Positions 33,303-44,590 of a stretch of 64,000 nucleotides of DNA are shown piece after piece. The stretch is from Chinchilla lanigera. Lineage: Eukaryota; Chordata; Mammalia; Rodentia; Chinchillidae. A program made the position numbers and the translations under genes. Where the stretch lies: positions 6,739,593 through 6,803,592 of the forward strand of contig NW_004955487.1 in assembly GCF_000276665.1 (NCBI RefSeq), written 5' to 3'. The notes under the pieces were generated by a model that ran no database searches, was not told where the DNA came from, and saw only the letters and a program-made list of their open reading frames with translations. Numbering within the stretch: position 1 is the first letter of the stretch; each line of letters opens with the position of its first letter.

Positions 33303-33510
33303 CCGGCCAGGGATATAGCTCAGTGGCACAAGCACCTGCCTGGCAAGCACAAGGTCCTGAGTTCGATTCCCAGTAAAAAAAAAAAAAAAAAAGCAGCAAA
33401 AGTTGAATGAGAAGAATGGTGTGACATTTGGACTGGGATATAGCTCAGCGGCAAGCATAAGGTCCTGAGTTCAATTCCTGGTACCGGAAAAAAAAAAAAA
33501 AAAAGAAAAG
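33303..33510 (+). mobile_element. Two ID SINEs in tandem, second with internal deletion
   Basis: First copy 33303-33394: 'gggatatagctcagtggcac', 'acctgcctggcaagcacaag', poly-A. Second copy about 33431-33506: same start ('ctgggatatagctcagcggc') but about 17 bases between two 'ggc' words are missing, so the A and B boxes sit closer. Both have A tails of 15 or more bases. Confidence 0.9.
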
Positions 33511-34095
33511 TTGTGACTAATCTTTCATAGTTCCTTAAAATAATAAATAATAATGTTGTCATAAGCTTAATCCACTGAAATGATTTTATGTTAGGCAAGA
33601 GCTCCATGGTCTTCTCAAAGAATCTTTGCAAAACTCTAAGTAGTCAGGCAAGTTAAGGAGAAGGTTTTTCCAGATGTGGACGTGAGCACTATGTTACCTA
33701 CCCAGGGGACATCAGCCCACTACTCACGCATGCAGAGTCTTTGCATGGCTCACAGAGGCAATGAGCAGAGAGCCTGAGGTCTGGGTTTGATTTCAGGTTA
33801 CCTTAGAGGTATCTGGGGGAGATATGGCCAGGGAATCTGAATTGGGCAACCAAGAAGTGGCTTTGTTTGCGTACCGGAGCTAATTTTGGCTCAGAGACTA
33901 ACAAGTCAGTACACAGGTGCATTCTGATCATGTGCCAAAATAAGGTGTGTTCCCCATTTCTTATGCAAGTATCTGTGTTTCTCTATGATGGAGTCCTGGG
34001 AAGTCAGGTTAGTGGCCCTGAGACACTTCAGATGCAGCAATCAGACACCATGTGTCTTCATTTCCTAAATATACTGTAATAGTACAAAGGATGGA
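33511..34095. other. Unassigned DNA
   Basis: No gene recognised. 'ggtctgggtttgatttcagg' near 33779 could be a MIR trace. Confidence 0.3.
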
Positions 34096-34215
34096 GATAA
34101 AAATGCAGTTACTGCTCTCTGTTATTCCGAAAGTTGATGTGCTGAAGTGATTTATTCATGACCACAGGCTTATTTTGTACACAGTCAAGTTCAGATCTTA
34201 TCTCTTCTACTTATG
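34096..34215 (-). repeat. Possible MIR remnant
   Basis: 'gaagtgatttattcatgacc' followed by 'acaggct' and 'agtcaagttcagatcttatc' resembles reversed MIR ('aagtgacttgcccaaggtca'). Strongly diverged. Confidence 0.35.
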
Positions 34216-34746
34216 GAAGATCCTGGACTCAATTTTCTCATCTACCTTATGATGCAAGGTAAACAGGGTGGCATATGTGAGCCACTGAATCCTGGGACAC
34301 CTTCAGGAAATGTGACAATATTGCCCACACATAATCTCTCAGAGACATGGCCCAGTATCTTTCATGAACACTCTCTTCATCTCCACCAGCTAATCCAACA
34401 TGAAGCATCATCACTCCCCCAGGTATTCTTGTAGTCCTTCCTCCTAAGTTCTCGCCTTAATACATTTTTCGCATTCCCACAGAGGAACCATCTTATAACC
34501 TGCTAATGGATCCATCAGTTGCCAGTTTAAAACCTTCAAAAGCCTTACACCCTCTTCCACTGTGCATAGAATATTGTCAGGGATCCTTGGAAGAGAATTC
34601 AAAGCATGATGACATCACCCTATATTTCTAGACTCTCCTAATAAATATTCATGCAGGCAACCTACTACTTTCTATACAAGAAAACATTTAAAGGCCTTTG
34701 GGATCTTCTGGGAATACTCCCATCCATCTGAATTTCTCTGCCTATC
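34216..34746. other. Unassigned DNA
   Basis: No repeat or gene recognised. Confidence 0.35.
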
Positions 34747-34863
34747 AATATTCCACTCATAATCTATTTGGAAACTCAGTTTCATTGTGTATCTTTTTTA
34801 GAAAAATAAAAAAAAATAGAACACTGTAATTACTCCTACATTAAAAAATATTCCACTCATAAT
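34747..34863. repeat. 83 bp insertion between identical 17 bp direct repeats
   Basis: 'aatattccactcataat' occurs exactly at 34747-34763 and 34847-34863. The intervening 83 bases ('ctatttggaaactcagtttc' ... ending 'ctacattaaaa') contain an internal A-run but match no family I know. A short retroposed RNA or a local duplication could explain it. Confidence 0.6.
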
Positions 34864-35800
34864 TTCCCCAGCCATTGCTCACTGAATCAGTACTGTGTGT
34901 CAACCCTTCTATTTTGGATGTCCTTTAGTTTCTGAAGCTTTCTTTGGAAGCTTCCTTATCTGAGCTCCCAATAAATTGGAGCATTATATAATTATAGCAT
35001 AGATTGAGTAGCATTAATATCACACATGGTCCTGTCTGTTTTCTGTACTTGATTTGGAGCAGACATCTTGGTATCATGGCTACTTGGCATGGTAGATGAG
35101 ATAGATCGCATCACAGACACCAGATGAACTTTTGCTGATGAGGTCATTTTGAAACCGTCCGTCTATGTTCTAAGGAAGTCATAGTTTACTTTTCAGGTTC
35201 CCTATTTATATAGATGGAGATAGTGGGGTTTTTTTTGCATTAATAATTATTCTGGGAATTTTTGCACTCTTTGGGGACTATCAACTCAGAATCAGATGAG
35301 AGTTGTGTGTTTCAATAGCAGGGATAAGATGTCCTGCCCGAGATGGGAAGAATCCTGATTTCCTACCTGTCTCTCCCTCAGGCAGAGCTGAAGCATGGCA
35401 GACATAGAGGGGAGTGACCACAGCTCCCATGAAGCAAGGACTTGGCCCCAGTACCAGTGGCTGGTAGATCTGTTAGGACATAGGTTCTTTTGTGCTGCAT
35501 TCTTCAAGGGTTCTTCATGGCCATGCCTTTCCAAGAGGAACTCATGTCTAGTGACTGATCAAGTTATTCACCCCAGTCCAGGCACTGCAGCCCAGAGATG
35601 AGCAATTCTGATGATTTTTTTCTAGAGTTTTATTTAAAGTGACCTGAGGCTATGCATGTATGGGAGATCAGCTTTCCCTTTTATCCAGTCCTGATTTTTA
35701 TGTCTTCTTGCATGGGGAATGACTGTGAGATACTTTAATAATCTCTCTGAAAATTAAAGTCCATCTCAGTGTTTACATCCTGGTGAATCCAAGCACAAGA
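34864..35800. other. Unassigned DNA
   Basis: No repeat or gene recognised. Frames at 35292-35601 overlap on both strands and have no known motif. Confidence 0.35.
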
Positions 35801-35802
35801 GG

Positions 35803-36190
35803 AGACTGAATGTTTAAATTAAAAGAGGCAAAATAGTCCCCTTGCCATTGAACACACTCATTCCATCATCCTTGCCACTTTGGCAGCAGCTCTGGAGTCC
35901 TCTTTCCTGGGTTTTTTTTTGGGGGGGTTGCTAAAAAACTACAGTGAATGTTGCTGCTGAACGTCATCCAATGGAAAGGCAGGCTCATAATATCATGGTA
36001 ATATCATGAGACCTCATCCACCATTCACAAGATCTGGTACTATATGACTTCTGTCTCTTTCCCAAAGTCAAAAGGACCATGCCAGAAACATTTTAAATCA
36101 TTTCAGGACATCAAGGGAGGTATGACAGTGCAACTAGAGACAGCAGTTTCCTTCATGACTGAGATGGGAGTTTGGAGCTGGGTTACTCAT
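35803..36190. mobile_element. Foldback mariner-like element (copy M4), opposite orientation
   Basis: The short minus arm is on the left (35803-35912: 'gaatgtttaaatt', 'acactcattccatcatcctt', 'gcagcagctctggagtcctc'). Then comes a junction (to about 35945, with a T/G homopolymer and 'ctacagtgaatgttgctgct'), and the long plus arm ('aatggaaaggcaggctcata', 'gacctcatccaccattcaca', 'ctctttcccaaagtcaaaag'). This is M1/M2 turned round. The right terminus is not visible; the element is probably truncated. Confidence 0.7.
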
Positions 36191-36792
36191 TAGCAGCTGG
36201 TGATTATTACAGTCACACATGGTTGGTGGAGCACAATTAGTCCTGGCACGTGGCACCCATTTGTTAAAACATTCACAAGAAGTGCATTGGAATGGGACAC
36301 CTGTGGGAAGGAATGCACAAGTCAGGGTGATATCTCAGGCACTGGAGAAGTATGGGGGAACAGGAACCATAAGAGCAATGAGACTGTATGACATTTGTTA
36401 AACGCTGTTTGTGACCTGGAAATACATGAACATATGGTGAAGAATGATTAAATGGCCAGTGTGAAAGCCAGAGCCTCTGTTGTGCCATGTCAAAGGGTCT
36501 TCATGCTTTGCAGCAGCAGGGTGGAAAAGCTGGAAGTAGCCAATGACAAAATCATCATGGTAGTTGAGCTACAAAAAGGCAGCTCATAACCAAGGCCTTC
36601 TATACCAGCTGAAAACCTTGTTGAAAAGAATGAAACCCTGACACATGGAATTAAGGAGACATGTGGGTTGATGCATTGGAAAATTTTAAATTTCTAGATG
36701 CCCCTAAATCACTAGAATTGGCTTTGCCATCTGTTTTAACCCACCCAGAACTCACTCCTTGCAAGACAGATACCTCACTCAAGGTCTGTCCC
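36191..36792. other. Unassigned, possible old LTR-like DNA
   Basis: The interval has overlapping short frames and words such as 'ggcacgtggcacccatttgt' that suggest an old repeat, but I cannot assign it. Confidence 0.3.
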
Positions 36793-36794
36793 AT

Positions 36795-37165
36795 GTTATG
36801 GTTTAGATCTACAGTATTCCACCAAAGTCTCCTGTGTCACATGCGGGGCTTTTGGAAGGTGACTGGATCATGGTGGCCTTCTTTGTTCATAGCTGAGTGT
36901 ACTGTGTGTGTGTGGGGGGGCTGGTCAGAAGAGGTGGTCACTGGGGTTTGACCTGGAATGGTGATTCTGGTCCTCTGTTCCTTCTCTCTCTGCTTCCTGG
37001 CTGTCATGGGTTGAGCAGCTTCCCTCCTTCCACCGTGTTGCTTCTGTGTTGGAGCCAGCTGACTAGGCAAGGACTGAACTCTCTGTAACCATGAGCCAAG
37101 GTAAAACTTTCCTTCTTTAAATGGTGGAAGTGGAGTATTTTACTGCAAGGACAAGGAAGTAAGTA
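36795..37165 (+). mobile_element. MaLR-type solo LTR
   Basis: 'gttatggtttagatctacag' 5' end, 'ttttggaaggtgactggatc', 'ctgcttcctggctgtcatgg', 'gttgagcagcttccctcctt', 'accatgagccaaggtaaaac' and a 3' end 'ttactgcaaggacaagg'. Confidence 0.8.
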
Positions 37166-37612
37166 GAATAAGAAGTAAGTTATACAGTAACCCAGTCAGG
37201 AATGGGCTGGGCCTGGTGAAGGAGAAAAGAGAACTCTACAAACAACTGTAAGATCCAGGACCAGGGGCTGGAGGATACAGTGGAGCAGATGTGGGACAGA
37301 CCAATGCCTATTGTAGTGGTTTAGTGATGTGGAACTGTGCTCCTCATGCAAAAGATTTGCTACTCAGCAAACACTCTGGGAGACAGTGCCTGCTAGTTTT
37401 TAGGATATGCAAACTAGTTCTGAGAAGCATGGGAAAAGTCATGCCCAGAGTAGGGAGGGATGAATGCTGGATCCAGTGTCTGCTGGTTGAAAATGGGATT
37501 TAAAAACCTCAGGAAGTGGGCAGGCTAAAGGAACAAGCAATGTACAGAAGACAGACTGTGTTCTATGAGAAGTCCCAGAGGAAATGAGAGATGTCCTGGT
37601 GACAGAGGTACC
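37166..37612. other. Unassigned DNA
   Basis: Nothing recognised; possible L2 traces near 37440-37560 are too weak to call. Confidence 0.3.
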
Positions 37613-37614
37613 AA

Positions 37615-37770
37615 CATGGCTTAGATCTAGAATGTCCCCCTGAAACCTCATACGTTCAGAGCTGGGGATTTTGGAAGGTGATGGGATAATGAGAGCAATA
37701 TACTTATCAATGGATCAACTCACTGATGAGTTCACAGCTGAGCATGGTAGCTCATGGTCCATCAATGGTG
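37615..37770 (+). mobile_element. MaLR-type LTR, 5' portion only
   Basis: 'atggcttagatctagaatgt', 'ttttggaaggtgatgggata', 'actgatgagttcacagctga' match the first third of the other LTRs; the 3' two thirds are absent. Confidence 0.7.
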
Positions 37771-39179
37771 TCTTTGTGGAGTGGTTGATACAAGGAAAAG
37801 ACTTTGCAAAGTAATGAACATGATAGAGTCCCTACTGAGGCTCCAGGGCAGCATTAAATTACCAAAACCCAGGAAGATGCAATTACTGTAATAAGTGGGA
37901 AGATTATAGTGGCAGGCAAAAAGGTCCTTACCCACAGAGAGTAATAAGAGATCCTCAGTGGGACAGTGACCCCGGGGTCAAAATATACAGAAAGGTAATA
38001 AGAATAATGACCCTCAACTTGCATAATTAGAATAAATCAAGGATGGATGAGCTGGTGGGACAAAACAGTTGCCTCCATTCACACATTATGAAGCCTTGGA
38101 CCTGAGCTGTGTCCTACTGACAACCCAGTACACAAAGAGGAGAACAGAATAAAGACTCCTGCAGCACCATGGTGAGGTGAACAGGGGTCCTGATGGTGTT
38201 TCCCCAGTACTTCTGCAAAAGGATCAATAGATATTTCCTCAGGTAACTTTTTACAGAGGGAGATTCAAGAAGAGGAAAATTCAAGTTAACACAGATACCA
38301 GAAGCACATTCATCACGGCCCCCATGTTGGAGTGGAACCAAGGAAATAGTTGGCCTCTTGCCAATGTCCAACTAGTTATGGAAACAAAAACTTGTCCCTT
38401 TTTCTGGATTTTTCTCATATTGCTCTCCCTACTAAGCCATGGTAATAAATCAGAAACAATATCATATTTCAGGAGTTTGTTAAAATGAGTTTCATTGATA
38501 AGTGTCTAATTGTTGCATGAGTGTTGTTACTTATTAAATCGCTGTTGAATTCATCAGTCTGGTCCCTTGGGAATAACTTGAACTTCAGAATAACCTGAAC
38601 TTGGAAGAGGACAGTGTACTCCCACAAACCCTACCAAGTTCAGAAGCATTTACCCTTGAGGCTCTGTTCCAGATGGGATATCTTTGATAGAGCAGGATAA
38701 CATGGTTTCAGTACCTGGGTTATGGCCATGAATTGTGGTCATTCCTTTCTACGCCTCTCAGAAAAGAAGAGCAAAGATAGCTCACATTTACAGTAAATGG
38801 ACATAACTAGATGTCTGCAATTGCATTCCAGGGCAGTGCTCATCCCCTCCCGCCCATTTCATCAATAATTCAGTCTGAGGAGATCCTGAACTGACTGACA
38901 TGAAGCAGAACATTGCATTGATCCTCTGCATTGGGATATCACCAGGCTAATTGGGTCAGGGGAGTGAAGAGTGGTGACCTTGTTAAAGACCTAGAATGAA
39001 GATGTGCTACCTGTGTGCATACCCCCTAAGGTGACTGCAAACTATAGGGACTGCAGACATGTGCTAACACAAGACAATTTAAAAAACATATAGAGGAAGG
39101 TTGAAAGGATAATGGGTCAAGAAGAGTGCATAGGGGACAGGGAAAAGTGTAGGAAAGAGAGGTAAATTCCCATTTTCAA
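37771..39179. other. Unassigned DNA
   Basis: A short duplication 'gaataacttgaacttcagaataacctgaactt' (38572-38602 region) is visible as two 15-16 base units. No gene or family recognised. Confidence 0.35.
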
Positions 39180-39593
39180 GTGCCTAATTTTAATCAAAAT
39201 GTGGTTTGGTGGAAAGTTCCTAGCCCCTTTCCTGGGGTGTTAACAGGAAGAATGGCTGTGTTTGCTGTAGAGGTGTTACTGGGTATCAGCTCCTTTAGTA
39301 CTAATGATACCTTCTTGATCAATTATTTGTTAAATTCCTTTTGGTCATTTTACCAAAGAACATTGTTTTCCTTGAGAAAAATGTTGCTTGTAGTTTTCAT
39401 TATGAGCACTGTGACTTCTACACTAGTCGGTATTCCTGCTTTTGCTCTGAATGCCAACTACTGCAGAGGTTGTCTTGAATTACATTTCCATCATGAGTGC
39501 AGTGATCTGACATTCATCTTGCGTACTAACCTCCCTGGATTCATTATATTTTCTGACCTTCATTTTTCCTTTCTTCATAATGTCTTCATTTAA
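39180..39593 (+). other. 137-codon open frame, probably not a gene
   Basis: The longest frame outside recognised repeats. The predicted product is rich in hydrophobic residues (runs such as 'LLVVFIM') and has a CxxC-like 'CRGC' near residue 95. There is no Kozak-like context, splice site or known domain that I recognise. T-rich plus-strand composition alone gives hydrophobic frames. I list it for completeness, not as a supported gene. Confidence 0.15.
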
Positions 39594-39639
39594 AAATCCT
39601 TACAATGGCTATATTTCTTCAGATCCCCTGCCATTATTT

Positions 39640-40010
39640 TGTTTTGGGATGAAGCCAGGTTGAAAACAGACATATAAATAAATATAACTTTGGACCATTA
39701 ATAAATTTGGGATGTACACTTTGTGATTGCTTTGCCTGTTTATCCCTTTCTGTCGCCATGGCTTCCCACTGGAGCATACATTTGCAAACATCATGCAAAT
39801 GTATTATTTGTAATAAAACTGACTAATGAGCATTAAAAGCCAATTATTTCTATATATCTGCTGGCAACGGCTGGCAATAATCATGCATCATTCAGATTTG
39901 TGGCTATGTGTTTGCCTTAGTAAGATTTTAATCACTCATTAATTTATAGCTTGCTATATGTATCATGAGTGCCTGCATTCTCCTGGCTCCCTCTGACGTA
40001 TAAATCAGAA
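39640..40010. promoter_or_regulatory. Candidate regulatory / conserved element with octamer palindrome
   Basis: Non-repetitive AT-rich block. It holds two octamer-like words facing each other: 39777-39786 and 39794-39803 are perfect 10-base inverted copies ('tacatttgca' / 'tgcaaatgta') around a 7-base spacer, giving ATGCAAAT on both strands. TAATGAG (39824-39830), 'cattaa' and 'attaatttat' are homeodomain-type words. Function and conservation are inferred, not shown. Confidence 0.35.
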
Positions 40011-40289
40011 AGCTAGAGAACGTGGATGTGTGACAATACAGGCTTCCTTTCCAAATTGTGTCTTCAAGTCAGTGTCTACTAAAGAGTCATAGATGGGATC
40101 AGACACAACCCCCATAAAACATATTTAGAGCCATTGATGTACTCTACTGATGAATGATTTTATCATTTCCTTACCATTCCATACCATGACTTTTTATGTG
40201 ACTCCTTATATGTCCACCAATCACTTCTTGGGAGCCCAGCTTTTCTGGAGGCAGGATGCAAATGGAAGGGACATGAGTTCACATTTAGA

Positions 40290-40392
40290 TAGAAGTGGGT
40301 TTAGAGTCTGTTGCTAATCCTTCCTGGCTGCAAAGTCTAAGACATATTATTTAGTGTCTGTAAGCTCAGACTTACAAAAACATGTTTTTAAT
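40290..40392 (+). repeat. Possible MIR remnant
   Basis: 'gggtttagagtctgttgcta', 'ccttcctggctgcaaagtct' and 'agtgtctgtaagctcagact' follow the MIR layout loosely. Confidence 0.35.
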
Positions 40393-40437
40393 AGTAAAGT
40401 AGTAATAGTGTTAGGAGTGAGAATTTTGCTAAGTGAC

Positions 40438-40918
40438 AGTGTGATAGTTAACTGTGGTGTCCACTTAAATAGAAATGCTTATCAGATTGGTTCAGCAAGT
40501 TCTGGGTGTGTCTGGGTGACTGATTTACTGAAGACAGAAGACTCACCCTAGGTGAGCAGCACCAGCCAATAGACTTGAAGCCTGGATGGAATAAAAAGGG
40601 AAAGGAGAAGGCAGTCACACTAGTGCTTCTTCAGGGGGAGCTCCAGTCTTTACCATCACCTTTGGATGTCTGTCTCCATCCTTCCAGAGCAGACTCTTCT
40701 GCTTCCAGATAGGAACTCACACAGGACTCTGCAGTGAGCTCCAGACCTTTGACTTTTGACAGGATCTTCTGGCACTCCAACATGCAGACAGCCCTTTTGC
40801 AGTCTTCTACACCTGACTTTGCAGGTGGCTGTTGTAGGTCTACCTTGTAAATCCCTTATAGAGCATAGATATGCACATATCTAAATTCTGTTTCTCTAGT
40901 GACCCCTAACTGACACAA
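40438..40918 (+). mobile_element. MLT2-like ERVL solo LTR
   Basis: 'gtgtgatagttaactgtggt' then 'gtccac' at the 5' end, 'tgaagacagaagactcaccc', 'aatagacttgaagcc', several 'ctcc/cttcc ... gactct' modules in the middle, and a 3' end 'tctgtttctctagtgacccc' followed by 'taactgacaca'. This is the block order of MLT2-type LTRs rather than MaLR. No internal viral genes are present. Confidence 0.7.
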
Positions 40919-41109
40919 CAGGACAGCCTCAGAGAGAGTTGACAGGAATGAGCTTGGGGGAAGATTGGAGGCAGGATCCACCTGTATCTCTGGAACAGAG
41001 CATCCTAACCAGGTAAGACAGAGGCTGGGAAAGCTACCCACCTCCATTCTGTGACTCTGTGCTTCTCTCACAAAGAGGCATATCTATATGGCTGAACAAT
41101 AGGCTTTTA

Positions 41110-41316
41110 AAAAATATTTTGCGTGCTGGGGATTGAACCCAAGGCCTTCACACTGAGCTATATCTCCAGCCCTTTTCAATTTTTTTTTTTTTTATTTTGA
41201 GACAGGGTCTTGCTAAATTACTAAATTGCCCAGGCTTGGCTCTAATTTACTGTCCTTCTGCCTCAGCTTCCCTGACTGCTTCAAGTACTGGCATGAGCCA
41301 TCACACTTGGCTAAAA
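41110..41316 (-). repeat. B1-dID composite SINE, minus orientation
   Basis: ID half first ('gtgctggggattgaacccaa', 'gagctatatctccagccc'), poly-T linker, then B1 half ('gagacagggtcttgctaaat', 'tgcccaggcttggctctaat', 'gcctcagcttccctgact'). Confidence 0.88.
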
Positions 41317-41925
41317 AGAATTTCTTGAGCCATATGTAGAGAACCTCTATGTAGGACTATGACCTCCTCTCTCCGAGTGACACTGGGCCTGTTTCTTTCC
41401 TATTCTCAGTTATGCAAAGCAAGGCCTGATCCCAGCAGGCCCAGCTGTGGGAACAATACTGTTGGATGGAATACGGGCAACAGTAAACACACTGTCACAT
41501 CCTGGGAGGCAGGATGTAGAGGCAGCATGCTTGGGGTAGTGTATTTTTCCATGCCCCACCCTTAGGAGGATAAATAGAAAGGCAGGCTGTTTCAAATATA
41601 CAGAAGGGAGAGTAGGAAAACAAAGCTTTTCTGAGAGAGAACCATGTGGAGTGGGTGAGAGGAAAACATCCCACTGTGCAGCAAAATGGCACAAGGTAAA
41701 GGTGCGCCATGCACTAGACACTTGGCTTCCAGCACAGGCTAAGGTAGGAGGTGGATGTTAAGAGCAGCAGCCAGGTGGACCATATAAGAGAACAAAGTGA
41801 CCGCACACTGTGCCCAGTGTCAGTGGCAGCTGCCTGCACATCTTAAGCCTTATAAGGAACAGGATAGAACAGTAAAATGACACCATACCACAGTGGGGCT
41901 TAGAAGCAAAGATCCACGGAAAAGC
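41317..41925. other. Unassigned DNA
   Basis: Several short frames overlap on both strands at 41359-41721. No family recognised. Confidence 0.35.
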
Positions 41926-41929
41926 ATAT

Positions 41930-42685
41930 ATTTGAAAACAATTCAATTTGGCCATTAGAGAAAAGCAATTTAAAACCACACTAAGGCTCCATCTTACCCT
42001 AGAAAGAATGACTGCCATTCAGAAATCAAATAATAGCAAATGTTGGAGGCACTATGAAGAAAAAGGTACCCGTCCCATTGTCAGCGGTAGTATAAAGTGG
42101 TACCGCCACTATGGAAATCAGTGGGGGTGATTCCTTAAAAACTAGAGGTAGAAATTCCATTCTGCCCAGGTATTTCTCTTTTAGGTATCTTCCCAAGAGT
42201 TAAAGATCATATTATAGTCATCCATGCACACTCATGTTTATAGCAGCACAACTCATAATATCTACATCTTGGAAGCAGCCTATGTGTCCATCAGCAGATG
42301 AATGGATAAAGAAAATGTGGTGTTTACGTACAATGGAGTACTGCTCTGCCATAAAGAGTTTGAGTCATTTATAGAAAAATGGATGCATCTGGAGACTGTA
42401 ATGTTAAATGAAATAAATCAGACACACGATCTTAAATTCTGCATGATTTCTCTTAGAGAGAAACCCAAAATACAAATGAAGAGCAAAATATAACATAGAG
42501 AACAGGAAGTAGAGAGACAGGTCTTTCTCAGATGGGAAGGGGAGCAAGAGATGGAGGGAGGAGGAGAGACAGGTGGATCATGGGATGGAAAATGGAATTA
42601 GAATGTGTTATAAACTTGTACCAACTCCCTGCAAGGAATATAAACACTGTGCACTGCAAAGTAATAAAAAAGAATGGAAAAAATA
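41930..42685 (+). mobile_element. Rodent L1 3' end with polypurine 3' UTR
   Basis: Landmarks: 'ggccattagagaaaagcaat', 'aggctccatcttaccctaga', 'aaaatgtggtgtttacgtac', 'ggagtactgctctgccataa', 'gatgcatctggagactgtaa', 'aatgttaaatgaaataaatc'. These are the C-terminal ORF2 region. A G/A-rich 3' UTR follows (42530-42580) and an A-rich end. The ORF2 frame has stops. It looks younger than the L1M pieces at 15, 18 and 23 kb. Confidence 0.8.
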
Positions 42686-43605
42686 ACACACATCTGGTCT
42701 GTATTCTCAGTATGTAAAGAAACATCAGTGGCATAAAGGGAGATAGAATTTGCGTTGATCCAGATGTAGATAAGGATTTAAAGGAACTGGTAGGGTTAGA
42801 TGGAAAAATGCAGTGAAATCAAAATACAATATCTAGAATTAAAATCTACATGGGAGGCAACAGAAAGCTGTATGGATATTTATTGGATCCTTGATATATG
42901 ACAAGATTCAATTTTATTTTTATATTGCCCATGAGCTAAGAATGATGTATACAGTTTTATATGGCTGGGGGGGGGGGAACCAAAGAAACGTAAAATTTTA
43001 TGGTAAGAAAACATTTGAAATTTTAATTTCAATGTCACTCATGAAGTTTTCTTAGAACAATGGCATCTTTCCACCTTCATTTACACAGGCTCTGTGGCTG
43101 ATTTCCCACACAAAGGCAGAGCACTTGGGACAGAGATTGTAAGGTCAGCAGAGCCTACAGTTTTTGCTAGCTGAAGGTTTACACAGGAAGTGTGCAAGCT
43201 TCTGATGTGAGGATTGATAAGCCTACGTCCAGTTGTCACATGGCCTCCCTCCCTGCCTCCCTTCCTTCCTTCTTGTCCATCCTCCCTTCTCCCCTTCCCT
43301 CCCTCCCTCTCTTTTCTTTGTCTCTTTTCTTCCTCTTAATGTGGGTGTGTTACTCACCTGAAAATTAATCTGGTTCATTTACTTTTCTTTGCATTCCATT
43401 TGGGTTATTTTTTCCTGCCCATCTTATCAGTTTGGCCCTTTCTTCAGTTATTGGAAGCATTGGCATAGTTCTACACAATACCCACACGCAAAACCATCTC
43501 TTCAGAAAGTGACGCTTCTCTGTTCTCAGTTCTACCCCGTTCCTTTCCCCTCATCCTTTCTGTTCTTTTCTCACCCAGTCTTGGATGGTAAACAATGTCA
43601 GTAAC
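42686..43605. other. Unassigned DNA with G11 run and C/T-rich tract
   Basis: A run of 11 G at about 42966 and a (ccctcc/cttcc)-rich tract at 43240-43320. No gene recognised. Confidence 0.4.
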
Positions 43606-43609
43606 CTCC

Positions 43610-43965
43610 AGGTTATTCTTTCTTTGTGTGCTTATGAAAAATTAGGACATATGCATTTTCCTTATTTCCTCTTCTCTGTTATGTAATGGGTGGCATGCTG
43701 TACATGCTCGTTGCTTTGCTTTTCTCTTTCCCCACCTATATCCTGGAAATCACTGAATATTCATCCAGACCTCTGGGATTCATTTTGAAAGCTGCACAGC
43801 AACCTTGTATCTGTGTGTTGTAGTTTATTTAAGCACATTTGTGTCTTTTACATGTGGGCTCTGTGGGTTGATTCCAAGATCTTGCAGTGCTTCTGCACAA
43901 CCTTTTGCATTTGCCTTTTTTACTGCTAAAAGTGCATTGTTTTTACCATTTACAGAAGAAAACAT
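43610..43965 (-). mobile_element. Possible old L1 fragment, minus orientation
   Basis: 'gtatctgtgtgttgtagttt' followed by 'atttaagcacatttgtgtct' and 'gtgcttctgcacaacctttt' resembles the reversed L1 'taatttatttaaccagt...' segment. Weak. Confidence 0.35.
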
Positions 43966-43971
43966 AAACTC

Positions 43972-44036
43972 AGGGCTGGGAGTGTCACTCAGTAGTAGCA
44001 TTCTTGCCCTAAGTTTGATCCCCAGTGCCATAAAAA
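43972..44036 (+). repeat. Old ID-like SINE
   Basis: 'cagggctgggagtgtcactc' and 'aagtttgatccccagtgcca' are the two tRNA-box sides of an ID, followed by an A-rich end. Confidence 0.65.
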
Positions 44037-44211
44037 ATAAGAAAACTAAGTCCTAAGAAGTTAAATTCTTCACTGAAGACTATAATTGTGAAGTGCATAG
44101 AATCAGAAAATAAAAGAAGGATGCTTCCCTAACACAGGATCAGTGATTTCATCGTAAGCCAAAGCCATGATTTAGGTACCAAGTGAGTTCAGAAAGACTT
44201 GCAGCCAATGC

Positions 44212-44590
44212 AGAACTCATTCATTCGACAAACGTTTGTTGTGATCCTACCATAGATTGAACATGGTTCTCAAACTGGTCAGTAAACTAATGAACTTCAG
44301 TCTTATAGAATGTGTATTTTAAATGGAGAAAAGAGCAAACAATACATACAGCTACTTAGATATAGTAGTGCAGATTATTTTCAGTACAGTGAGGAAAAAT
44401 TAGGTAGGAAATGAAGAGCTCATATGTAGCCAGAGGTTGCAATTTTAAATTTGATGGGCAGGAAAACCGTCTCTGAGAATATAAAAGTTGAATAAAGCCA
44501 TGTAATTGGATTAATGTGAATACCCTGGGGAGCATAATCAGACAGGGAAATAGCCAAGCCACAAAAACAGGACCATCCTGACTGTAAGTG
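44212..44590 (+). repeat. L2 LINE 3' end
   Basis: 'ctcattcattcgacaaacgt', 'tttgttgtgatcctaccata', 'ggagaaaagagcaaacaata', 'gaggttgcaattttaaattt', 'ggcaggaaaaccgtctctga' match the L2 3' region ('attcattcaacaaatatttattgagc' onward) in order. Confidence 0.75.

Noticed and set aside
39180..39593. 137-codon hydrophobic frame as a real protein
   Set aside because: T-rich DNA gives hydrophobic frames by chance; no domain, splice signal or start context supports it. It is listed only as a low-confidence feature.
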